This document shows, piece after piece, positions 8,123 to 15,629 of a stretch of DNA of 64,000 bases (position 1 is its first letter; the number at the start of each line of letters is the position of its first letter). This stretch comes from Desulfosporosinus sp049943955 (GTDB taxonomy: Bacteria > Bacillota > Desulfitobacteriia > Desulfitobacteriales > Desulfitobacteriaceae), in the NCBI RefSeq assembly GCF_049943955.1, contig NZ_JBNFTW010000003.1, positions 310,001 through 374,000 of the forward strand. The letters run 5' to 3'. A program made the position numbers and the translations under genes. The notes beneath the pieces are model-generated. The model was not told where the DNA came from and ran no database searches. It was given only the letters and a program-made list of their open reading frames with translations.

Positions 8123-8198
8123 GCCAACGTAGCTCAATTGGTAGAGCAGCTGATTTGTAATCAGCAGGTTGCGGGTTCGAGTCCCATCGTTGGCTCCA
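8123..8198 (+). tRNA. tRNA-Thr (anticodon TGT)
   Basis: A complete 76-nt cloverleaf: acceptor GCCAACG pairs with CGTTGGC, the T arm has GGTTCGAGTCC, and the anticodon stem GCTGA/TCAGC encloses loop TTTGTAA, giving anticodon TGT at 8156-8158. The CCA end is encoded at 8196-8198. This is the only tRNA gene in the window. Its place between sigH and rpmG is typical for Clostridia. Confidence 0.97.
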
Positions 8199-8284
8199 TT
8201 TATTTTGAAGTTGAAAGGCAGCGCTGCTGTCTTTTTGTTTTATTCACTACGAACGCTGGCCAAGTTACTTCATCCCGTATTTTC

Positions 8285-8313
8285 TTGACAGGGTAATCAT
8301 CTTGTGATACAGT
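8285..8313 (+). promoter_or_regulatory. putative promoter of rpmG-secE-nusG
   Basis: Perfect TTGACA (8285-8290), a 17-bp spacer, and TACAGT (8308-8313), about 55 bp before the rpmG start. Confidence 0.65.
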
Positions 8314-8368
8314 ACTTGAGTAATGGAATAAATGCAGCGTCCTACTGTTGTCTGGGAGGTGTTCGTGA

Positions 8369-8518
8369 GTGCGTGTGGGCATTATTTTAGCGTGTACGGA
8401 TTGCAAGCACCGTAACTATGCTACGATGAAGAACAAGAAGAATAATCCTGATCGTTTAGAAGTCCAAAAGTATTGTAAGTTCTGCAAAAGCCATACTCTC
8501 CATAAAGAAACCAAGTAA
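8369..8518 (+). CDS. rpmG: 50S ribosomal protein L33, zinc-binding form
   Basis: A 49-aa protein starting at GTG 8369 with GGGAGGTG 8 nt upstream. It carries Cys9-x2-Cys12 and Cys36-x2-Cys39, the zinc-ribbon (C+) version of L33, within the family pattern TDCKHRNY and YCKFCKSHTLHKET. It binds 23S rRNA near the E site. Paralogous zinc-free copies, if any, are outside this window. It precedes secE, as in most Firmicutes. Confidence 0.95.
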   Translation: MRVGIILACTDCKHRNYATMKNKKNNPDRLEVQKYCKFCKSHTLHKETK

Positions 8519-8603
8519 TTTTTTTTTGTGACGTTTTAAACTGTACGCCAGGAAGCGTTGTCACAATGTCGAGGACACCGATGTCGTTTAAGGATGTGAA
8601 GTG

Positions 8604-8825
8604 ATGGGCGCGTTGAAAAAACCAGCTAATACTCAGAAGCAAGCGGATAAGACGAAGGACTACTTTCGCGGAGTTCTGAGTGAATTAAAAAAAGTTCACT
8701 GGCCAAGTCGTAAACAATTGCTTGCCTACACGGGTGTAGTATTTGTTGCGGTGGGGATTGTTTCTGTTCTCATGTGGGCTGTGGACGGCGGTTTAAGTAT
8801 TGCCTTAACCAAGCTAGTGCCCTAA
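8604..8825 (+). CDS. secE: preprotein translocase subunit SecE
   Basis: Small essential subunit of the SecYEG channel. A cytoplasmic amphipathic region (YFRGVLSELKKVHWPSRKQLL) precedes a single membrane segment (VVFVAVGIVSVLMWAVDG), matching the single-span type of Gram-positive bacteria. Length is 73 aa from ATG 8604; a GTG at 8601 is also possible. AAGGA lies at about 8590. It is in the conserved position before nusG. Confidence 0.95.
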   Translation: MGALKKPANTQKQADKTKDYFRGVLSELKKVHWPSRKQLLAYTGVVFVAVGIVSVLMWAVDGGLSIALTKLVP

Positions 8826-8867
8826 ACTGCGAGTTTCTGCGGCAGTGTCTGAGGAGGTCCCTGAGAA

Positions 8868-9395
8868 ATGGCTAAAGACTGGTTTGTTATTCATACGTAC
8901 TCGGGTTATGAAAATAAAGTTAAAATGAATCTCGAAAAACGCGTAGAATCCATGAATATGGAGGAGAAGATCTTTCGCGTTCTTGTTCCCATGGAAGACG
9001 AGGTTGAGTTCAAAAATGGGAAGGAAAAAGTAACGAAGCGTAAGGTTTATCCGGGATATGTTCTTGTTGAAATGGAAATGACCGATGACTCATGGTATGT
9101 TGTTCGCAATACACCGGGAGTAACGGGTTTTGTGGGTACAGGAACTAAACCGATTCCACTCCTTGAAGAAGAGGTAATCCAGATTCTCCAGCAAATGGGA
9201 ATGGATGATCTGCGTGCTAAAATTGATTTCGAGGTTAATCAAACGGTTCAGGTTATAGCTGGGCCATTTAAAGACTTTGTCGGAGTGGTTCGAGAAATAT
9301 TCCCTGATAAGGGCAAGTTGCGTGTGGAAGTATCGATGTTTGGAAGAGAGACGCCTGTGGAATTAGATTTCGGACAGGTTCAAAAACTCGACTAA
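8868..9395 (+). CDS. nusG: transcription termination/antitermination factor NusG
   Basis: Binds RNA polymerase and modulates pausing and, in other bacteria, Rho action or coupling to S10. The NGN domain (WFVIHTYSGYENKVKMNLEK at the start, MEDEVEFKNG in the middle) is followed by a C-terminal KOW domain (VIAGPFKDFVGVVREIF, about residues 124-140). Length is 175 aa. GAGGAGGT lies upstream of the ATG. rplK begins 34 bp downstream. Confidence 0.97.
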   Translation: MAKDWFVIHTYSGYENKVKMNLEKRVESMNMEEKIFRVLVPMEDEVEFKNGKEKVTKRKVYPGYVLVEMEMTDDSWYVVRNTPGVTGFVGTGTKPIPLLEEEVIQILQQMGMDDLRAKIDFEVNQTVQVIAGPFKDFVGVVREIFPDKGKLRVEVSMFGRETPVELDFGQVQKLD

Positions 9396-9429
9396 AATAG
9401 GGATTATTCTATCAAGGAGGTGTTAAACT

Positions 9430-9858
9430 ATGGCAAAGAAAGTAATTGGTTTGGTCAAATTAGCAATCACTGCAGGTAAAGCTACACCGGCACCTCCGGT
9501 TGGTCCGGCTCTTGGTCAACATGGGGTCAATATTATGGCCTTCTGTAAAGAGTACAATGAGCGCACAAAGGATCAAGCTGGGCTTATTATTCCGGTGGAA
9601 ATCACGGTCTATGAAGATCGCTCCTTTACCTTTATTACCAAAACTCCGCCTGCGTCTGTCCTACTTAAAAAGATGACCAATATTAATTCCGGCTCATCTG
9701 AACCCAATCGCAAGAAGGTTGCCACGATCCCTAAATCTAAAGTTCGCGAAATTGCGGATATGAAGATGAAGGATCTGAATGCAGCAAGTATAGAGGCAGC
9801 AATGCGGATGGTTGAAGGTACAGCCCGAAGCATGGGTATCGATGTTGTTGAAGGCTAA
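9430..9858 (+). CDS. rplK: 50S ribosomal protein L11
   Basis: Binds the GTPase-associated centre of 23S rRNA with L10 and is needed for RelA sensing and thiostrepton action. The proline-rich N-terminal segment PAPPVGPALGQHG and the C-terminal rRNA-binding domain are intact; 142 aa is the normal length. AAGGAGGTG precedes the ATG. Confidence 0.97.
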   Translation: MAKKVIGLVKLAITAGKATPAPPVGPALGQHGVNIMAFCKEYNERTKDQAGLIIPVEITVYEDRSFTFITKTPPASVLLKKMTNINSGSSEPNRKKVATIPKSKVREIADMKMKDLNAASIEAAMRMVEGTARSMGIDVVEG

Positions 9859-9907
9859 AATGAATTGTGGGAGGGTTTTGCCCGCATAACCACAAGGAGG
9901 TAAAAGA

Positions 9908-10600
9908 ATGGCTAAGGTTGGAAAAAGATATCAAGAGGCCGTAAAGACCTTTGATCGCACAGGATATTTCGAACCCCTTGAAGCATTAACGCTCGTGAAG
10001 GCTAATGCCAAAGCAAAATTTGATGAGACGATCGAAGTTGCTTTTAAATTAGGAATTGACACCCGTCATGCAGACCAACAAATTCGCGGTGCTCTTGTGC
10101 TCCCTAACGGAACCGGAAAAACTCGTTCTGTTTTGGTCTTCGCCAAGGGAGACAAAGCGAAAGAAGCAGAAGCAGCAGGCGCAGATTTTGTGGGTGCTGA
10201 AGACATGATCGCTAAGATTGAACAAGGCTGGTTCGGATTTGATGTCGTAGTAGCTACTCCGGATATGATGGGAATGGTCGGTAGATTAGGCCGTGTACTC
10301 GGACCTAAAGGCTTAATGCCAAACCCTAAGACTGGAACCGTTACCCCGGATGTAACTCGTGCCATCAAGGAAATCAAAGCTGGTAAGATTGAATATCGTG
10401 CCGAAAAGGCTGGAATTATCCATGCTCCTATTGGCAAAGCATCTTTCAGTGCAGAACAGCTGTTAGAGAACTATCGTACGTTAGGGGAAACCATTGCTAA
10501 AGCAAAACCTGCTGCTGCTAAAGGTCAATATATCCGCAGCATAACGGTTAGTTCGACGATGGGTCCCGGCGTAAGAATTAATCCGGTGAAGGCTCTCTAA
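9908..10600 (+). CDS. rplA: 50S ribosomal protein L1
   Basis: Forms the mobile L1 stalk at the E site and in many bacteria represses its own operon. The family signature GPKGLMPNPKTGTVTPD is near residue 130, with 230 aa in total. ACAAGGAGG lies just before the ATG. The rplK-rplA pair is separated from rplJ by a 193-bp leader with its own promoter. Confidence 0.97.
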   Translation: MAKVGKRYQEAVKTFDRTGYFEPLEALTLVKANAKAKFDETIEVAFKLGIDTRHADQQIRGALVLPNGTGKTRSVLVFAKGDKAKEAEAAGADFVGAEDMIAKIEQGWFGFDVVVATPDMMGMVGRLGRVLGPKGLMPNPKTGTVTPDVTRAIKEIKAGKIEYRAEKAGIIHAPIGKASFSAEQLLENYRTLGETIAKAKPAAAKGQYIRSITVSSTMGPGVRINPVKAL

Positions 10601-10607
10601 AGTTCTC

Positions 10608-10636
10608 TTGACAGTATTCTACAATGAGGGTACACT
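10608..10636 (+). promoter_or_regulatory. promoter of rplJ-rplL
   Basis: TTGACA (10608-10613), 17 bp, TACACT (10631-10636), starting 7 bp after the rplA stop. It places the L10 leader at the 5' end of a separate transcript. Confidence 0.7.
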
Positions 10637-10644
10637 TATCAGGA

Positions 10645-10760
10645 ATTAAATATCCGCTGTAGATAGCAGGTGCCATTGAGCTTAATGTCCTGCCGAGGTT
10701 GGAAAACGTGCCGATAGATATACTTGGCATTCTTAACCTCTGCAGCTGCGGAGGTTTTTT
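10645..10760 (+). promoter_or_regulatory. L10 leader with attenuator terminator
   Basis: The untranslated region before rplJ has the known layout of the ribosomal protein L10 leader of Gram-positives. A kink-turn-like stem involves GCAGGTGCC and CTTAATGTCCTGCCGAGGT. It is followed by a terminator at 10735-10760 (AACCTC, inner GCAGCTGC palindrome, GAGGTT and a T-run). In the known system free L10(L12)4 binds and represses; here this is inferred from position and sequence pattern. Confidence 0.8.
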
Positions 10761-10793
10761 GCTGAGTTGCCCTATAGGAAGGAGGTACACAGA

Positions 10794-11321
10794 ATGCCTA
10801 ATATCGAGGAAAAAAGCCAGGTTGTCTCAGAAATTAAAGAGAAGTTTCAACAATCTTCAGGGGTTGTTTTAGCTGATTACCGTGGACTCACAGTAGCTCA
10901 AGTGACTCAATTACGGGCGCAGCTTCGTCAAGCTGGCGTGGAGTATAAGGTGTTAAAAAACACCCTTGTACGACGAGCAGCTCAAGAAGTAGGAGTCGAA
11001 GGACTTGAGTCCTATTTAGAAGGACCAACAGCGCTTGCTTTTAGTAAAGATCCGGTTGCTCCTGCTAAAATCTTATTGGATTTTGCCAAAGCAAATAAGC
11101 TTAAGAGCTTTGCCATTAAGGCTGGAGTTTTAGAAGGCAAAGTAATCGGACCTGACGGAGTTAAAAATCTTGCTGATCTACCGTCACGGGAAGTATTGCT
11201 GGCCATGGTTCTGCGCGGTATGCAAGCGCCTTTGGCAGGTATGGCCAATGTTCTTCAAGGGCCTATTCGCAAAATGGGTTACGCTCTCGAAGAAGTGCGT
11301 AAGCTTAAAGAAGCTCAATAA
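10794..11321 (+). CDS. rplJ: 50S ribosomal protein L10
   Basis: Base of the L7/L12 stalk, recruiting translational GTPases. The N-terminal rRNA-binding domain contains VLADYRGLTVAQVTQLR, and the C-terminal helix (KMGYALEEVRKLKEAQ) should carry the L12 dimers. ATG 10794 is chosen because AAGGAGGT ends 7 nt upstream; the open frame extends 9 codons further 5' without a ribosome binding site. The product is 175 aa. Confidence 0.96.
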   Translation: MPNIEEKSQVVSEIKEKFQQSSGVVLADYRGLTVAQVTQLRAQLRQAGVEYKVLKNTLVRRAAQEVGVEGLESYLEGPTALAFSKDPVAPAKILLDFAKANKLKSFAIKAGVLEGKVIGPDGVKNLADLPSREVLLAMVLRGMQAPLAGMANVLQGPIRKMGYALEEVRKLKEAQ

Positions 11322-11372
11322 TTTTAATGTCAGAAACATAAAATGTTTCATAGTTTAAGGAGGAAATAAAAA

Positions 11373-11753
11373 ATGTCTAAAGTTAATGAAATTCTCGAAG
11401 CAGTTAAAGGTTTAACTGTCCTCGAACTCTCTGAACTCGTAAAAGCTTTTGAAACCGAATTCGGTGTCAGTGCTGCAGCTCCAGTAGCTGTCGCAGCTGT
11501 TGGCGGAGCTGCCGCACCTGCAGGTGAAGCAGCTGAAGAAAAAACTGAGTTTGATGTTATCCTTACCAACTGCGGTGCATCCAAAATCAATGTTATTAAA
11601 GTTGTTCGCGAAGTAACTGGTTTAGGCTTAAAAGAAGCTAAAGATCTCGTAGATAATGCTCCGAAACCTATTAAAGAAAAGGTTGCTAAAGATGAGGCTG
11701 AAGCTGTAAAAACTAAATTAACTGAAGCTGGCGCAACTGTCGAAGTTAAATAG
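11373..11753 (+). CDS. rplL: 50S ribosomal protein L7/L12
   Basis: Multicopy acidic stalk protein that activates EF-Tu and EF-G. The N-terminal dimerisation domain (1-32), an Ala/Gly/Pro-rich hinge (about 33-55) and the globular C-terminal domain with GLGLKEAKDLVDNAP are all visible in 126 aa. AAGGAGG precedes the ATG. A strong terminator follows. Confidence 0.97.
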   Translation: MSKVNEILEAVKGLTVLELSELVKAFETEFGVSAAAPVAVAAVGGAAAPAGEAAEEKTEFDVILTNCGASKINVIKVVREVTGLGLKEAKDLVDNAPKPIKEKVAKDEAEAVKTKLTEAGATVEVK

Positions 11754-12227
11754 TTTAGAGAATATAAGAAGGCGCTCTCTAAGTAGAGAGTGCCTTCTTT
11801 AATTACAGGCAAGATAGTTGTCTTGCGAAAATACATTTCCCTCCTACTCCTTGAACCGAAAATATTCATGAATATTTATATTTTCATGCCGCTAGGCGGC
11901 AATCTTCACCGCCAACGCCATTATTAGTGTCATATCTTCATTATTTATTCCTCTAACTTTGAAGATTTTCTTGACACTGTATGATGGATTTGGTATAATT
12001 TATAACTGTTACTATACATAGATGAAGGTATTTGCTTGATTCTTCCATGCTATGGCAATTACTAGAAAGCATTGGATAATAAGGAGATAGTAGTTTGGAA
12101 TTGTCACGATGATGCGGAATACCATAGATAGTTAAGCGAGGTTTTATTTAAAGGCCTTGCTTTTGGCTGTCTATGTCAATATATTATACCTCAATGAGAG
12201 AAATGCGCACTGAGGGGTGAAGCGTTA
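11754..12227 (+). promoter_or_regulatory. 474-bp rplL-rpoB spacer: promoter and long leader hairpin
   Basis: After the rplL terminator there is a perfect 16-bp palindrome AATATTCATGAATATT (11861-11876). A strong promoter follows: TTGACA 11971-11976, 17 bp, TATAAT 11994-11999. The 5' leader before rpoB is about 220 nt and holds a long hairpin at 12123-12175: CATAGATAG pairs with CTGTCTATG and AAGCGAGG with CCTTGCTT. No poly-T follows, so it is not a simple terminator. The methyltransferase gene ybxB found here in B. subtilis is absent, and no open frame fills the space. Confidence 0.7.
11767..11799 (+). terminator. intrinsic terminator after rplL
   Basis: AAGAAGGC-GCTCTCT, loop AAGT, AGAGAG-TGCCTTCTTT: a long stem ending in TTT. 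It separates rplJL from rpoBC, which has its own promoter. Confidence 0.85.
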
Positions 12228-15200
12228 ATGTTCTATCCTGTTAAGGTCGGGGTACGGGAGCGCTGGAGTTATTCCAGAATTCGGGAAGTCCTTGACATGC
12301 CAAATCTAATTGAAATCCAGCAGAACTCCTATCGATGGTTTCTTGATGAAGGATTGCGCGATATGTTTCGCGATATTTCCCCGATTCAAGACTTTACGGG
12401 CAACCTTGTTTTGGAATTTATCGATTACAGCTTAGGAGAACCCAAGTACCAGGTTGAGGAGTGTAAAGAGCGAGATGTAACGTTTGCGGCTCCTTTGCGG
12501 GTAAAAGTACGCCTTATTAACAAAGAAACCGGGGAAGTTAAGGAACAAGAAGTCTTCATGGGCGATTTCCCGCTAATGACAGACAAAGGCACCTTTATTA
12601 TCAATGGTGCTGAGCGTGTTATAGTCAGTCAGCTTGTTCGTTCACCGGGTGTTTACTATGCGGAACAAATTGATCCGAGTGGTAAGAAACTTTATGGGGC
12701 TACGGTGATTCCAAACCGTGGAGCGTGGTTGGAATTTGAATCGGATATTAATGATAATATTTTTGTAAGGGTTGACCGTACACGTAAGCTTCCGGGCACA
12801 GTACTCATCCGTGCTTTGGGATATTCCAGCAATGGACAGATTCTGGAATTGTTCAATGATAACGAATATATTCGTGCTACCCTGGAAAGAGACAATTCGG
12901 AATCTACCGAAGAAGCTCTCGTTGAAATCTATAAACGATTACGACCAGGTGAACCTCCAACTGTCGACAGTGCCCGCTCGCTGTTAGAAGCCTTATTTTT
13001 TGATGCTAAGCGTTACGATCTGGCAAAGGTTGGCCGTTACAAGCTTAATAAGAAGTTAGGTTTAGACATTCCCATGGAGGTTCGTCATCTGACCCGCGGG
13101 GATATCGTGGCGAGCATCCAACGAATGTTGGACCTGATGGAAGGCGGAGGATTTAAGGATGACATCGACCACTTAGGGAATCGCCGCTTGCGTTCGGTAG
13201 GAGAACTGCTCCAAAATCAATTTCGCATTGGTTTATCGCGAATGGAACGTGTTGTCCGTGAACGAATGACTATTCAGGACGTCGAAGTCATAACTCCACA
13301 AGTTTTAATAAATATCCGTCCTGTTGTGGCGGCGATTAAGGAATTCTTCGGCAGCAGCCAATTGTCACAGTTCATGGATCAAACGAATCCCTTAGCTGAG
13401 TTAACTCATAAAAGGCGTTTAAGTGCTTTGGGACCGGGTGGCTTGAGCCGTGAACGGGCTGGTTTTGAAGTTCGTGACGTTCATCACTCCCATTATGGGC
13501 GGATGTGTCCTGTAGAAACCCCTGAAGGTCCGAACATTGGCTTGATCGGTTCCTTAAGTACCTTTGCCCGCATCAATCCTTACGGGTTTATAGAGGCTCC
13601 ATATCGTAAGGTGGATAAAGAAAACGGCAGAGTTCTCGATGAGATTCACTATTTAACGGCCGATGAGGAAGAAAAGTACGTTGTTGCTCAGGCTAATGCG
13701 CCTCTTGATGAAAGTGGCAATTTCCTCTTAGATAAAATTGACGGGCGCCACGGTCCTGATTTCGTGCATGTTTCACCGAGCCAAGTGGACTATATGGATG
13801 TATCTCCGAAGCAAATGGTTTCAATTGCTACCGCTTTGATTCCGTTTTTGGAGCATGATGATGCTAACCGGGCACTAATGGGCTCAAACATGCAGCGCCA
13901 AGCCGTTCCCCTCTTGCGCACAGACTCTCCTTATGTGGGAACTGGGATGGAATATAAGACTGCTAAAGATTCAGGAGTTTGTGCGATCACCAAACAAGCT
14001 GGGGTTGTCGAACGGGCAACAGCGGATGAGATCGTAGTCCTTCATGACGATGGCACTACGGAACGGCATAAACTGCTTAAGTACTTGCGCTCGAACCAAG
14101 GAACATGTATTAACCAGAGACCGATCGTCAAGAAGGGCGAGAAAGTTGAGGCGAGTCAGATTGTTGCTGACGGACCCTCCACTGACTATGGTGAACTTGC
14201 TCTGGGACGAAATGTCTTAGTGGCCTTCATGACTTGGGAAGGGTATAACTATGAGGACGCTATTCTGATTAATGAAAAGCTTGTCCGAGAAGATTATTAT
14301 ACGTCAATTCATATTGAGGAATATGAATCCGATGCCCGGGATACAAAGCTGGGGCCTGAAGAAATTACTCGGGATATTCCTAACGTCGGAGAAGATGTCT
14401 TGAAGGATCTTGATGAACGTGGAATCATTCGCATTGGTGCGGAAGTTCGTCCTGGGGATATTTTAGTCGGTAAAGTTACTCCCAAGGGAGAAACGGAGCT
14501 AACAGCTGAAGAACGCTTGCTGCGTGCTATTTTCGGCGAAAAGGCCCGCGAGGTTCGGGATACTTCTTTACGGGTTCCTCATGGTGAAGCCGGAAAAATT
14601 GTTGATGTCAAGGTCTTTACCCGGGAAAACGGAGATGAATTGTCACCGGGCGTTAACCAGCTGGTACGTGTCTATATCGCTCAGAAACGTAAAATCTCTG
14701 TTGGCGACAAGGTGGCAGGCCGGCACGGAAACAAAGGGGTCATTTCCCGGATTATGCGTCAGGAGGATATGCCCTTCATGCCGGATGGCACACCGATCGA
14801 GGTTGTTTTGAATCCTCTGGGTGTTCCTTCGCGGATGAATATCGGTCAGGTCTTGGAAACTCACTTAGGCTGGGCGGCCAAAGCTCTGGGTATTCGCATT
14901 GCTACTCCGGTTTTTGATGGTGCGCGGGAAGAGGATATATTTGAAACTTTGGAAAAGGCCGGGCTTCCCAAAGACGGCAAGACGATGTTGTACGACGGAC
15001 GTACGGGAGTGCCTTTTGACAGTAAGATTACTGTAGGCTATATGTATGTCCTCAAGCTGCACCATTTGGTTGATGATAAAATCCATGCCCGTTCGACAGG
15101 TCCGTATTCCCTGGTAACGCAACAACCCTTAGGAGGGAAAGCGCAATTCGGCGGACAGCGATTTGGAGAAATGGAGGTTTGGGCTCTGGAAGCCTATGGA

Positions 15201-15602
15201 GCATCTTATACTCTCCAAGAAATTCTAACCGTTAAATCTGACGATGTTGTCGGCCGCGTCAAGACCTACGAAGCTATTGTAAAAGGGGAAAATATCCCCG
15301 AACCGGGAATTCCTGAGTCCTTTAAAGTATTGATTAAAGAAATGCAGAGTTTGGGATTGGATGTTCGAGTGCTCTCCTCAGATGATCAGGAAATTGAGAT
15401 TCATGATACTGATGAGGATATCGCGGAAACTGCTAAAGAACTTGGTATCGATCTGCATGAGGAACTTCCGGCCCCAGGCCCTCGTCTCGTAGAAACCGAA
15501 GATGAGGATGAAGAAGAAACTGTGGATGAAGAAGACCCTCTTGAAGATCTGAATGAAGAAGTCCTCGAAGAAGAGGAAATAGATTTCGACGATCTCAAAT
15601 AG
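12228..15602 (+). CDS. rpoB: RNA polymerase beta subunit
   Basis: Second largest RNAP subunit. The rifampicin-binding cluster is intact (GSSQLSQFMDQTN, THKRRLSALGPGG), with sensitive-type residues at the usual mutated sites. The active-site and clamp contacts GRHGNKGVISR and QPLGGKAQFGGQRFGEMEVWAL are present. The length of 1124 aa lacks the large proteobacterial insertions. It ends in a strongly acidic tail of about 35 residues. AGGGGTGA precedes the ATG. rpoC starts 27 bp downstream. Confidence 0.98.
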   Translation: MFYPVKVGVRERWSYSRIREVLDMPNLIEIQQNSYRWFLDEGLRDMFRDISPIQDFTGNLVLEFIDYSLGEPKYQVEECKERDVTFAAPLRVKVRLINKETGEVKEQEVFMGDFPLMTDKGTFIINGAERVIVSQLVRSPGVYYAEQIDPSGKKLYGATVIPNRGAWLEFESDINDNIFVRVDRTRKLPGTVLIRALGYSSNGQILELFNDNEYIRATLERDNSESTEEALVEIYKRLRPGEPPTVDSARSLLEALFFDAKRYDLAKVGRYKLNKKLGLDIPMEVRHLTRGDIVASIQRMLDLMEGGGFKDDIDHLGNRRLRSVGELLQNQFRIGLSRMERVVRERMTIQDVEVITPQVLINIRPVVAAIKEFFGSSQLSQFMDQTNPLAELTHKRRLSALGPGGLSRERAGFEVRDVHHSHYGRMCPVETPEGPNIGLIGSLSTFARINPYGFIEAPYRKVDKENGRVLDEIHYLTADEEEKYVVAQANAPLDESGNFLLDKIDGRHGPDFVHVSPSQVDYMDVSPKQMVSIATALIPFLEHDDANRALMGSNMQRQAVPLLRTDSPYVGTGMEYKTAKDSGVCAITKQAGVVERATADEIVVLHDDGTTERHKLLKYLRSNQGTCINQRPIVKKGEKVEASQIVADGPSTDYGELALGRNVLVAFMTWEGYNYEDAILINEKLVREDYYTSIHIEEYESDARDTKLGPEEITRDIPNVGEDVLKDLDERGIIRIGAEVRPGDILVGKVTPKGETELTAEERLLRAIFGEKAREVRDTSLRVPHGEAGKIVDVKVFTRENGDELSPGVNQLVRVYIAQKRKISVGDKVAGRHGNKGVISRIMRQEDMPFMPDGTPIEVVLNPLGVPSRMNIGQVLETHLGWAAKALGIRIATPVFDGAREEDIFETLEKAGLPKDGKTMLYDGRTGVPFDSKITVGYMYVLKLHHLVDDKIHARSTGPYSLVTQQPLGGKAQFGGQRFGEMEVWALEAYGASYTLQEILTVKSDDVVGRVKTYEAIVKGENIPEPGIPESFKVLIKEMQSLGLDVRVLSSDDQEIEIHDTDEDIAETAKELGIDLHEELPAPGPRLVETEDEDEEETVDEEDPLEDLNEEVLEEEEIDFDDLK

Positions 15603-15629
15603 TCCCCCGGAGGAAAGGAGCGATAAGGA

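Noticed and set aside
8090..8296. 68-aa open frame across the tRNA-Thr gene
   Set aside because: It reads straight through a perfect tRNA cloverleaf; it is chance coding potential.
11348..11869. 173-aa minus-strand open frame over rplL
   Set aside because: Alanine/serine-rich shadow of rplL and its terminator on the other strand.
15477..15600. Low-complexity GAA/GAT-rich tract at the rpoB 3' end as a repeat
   Set aside because: It is the in-frame acidic C-terminal tail of the beta subunit, not an independent repeat.
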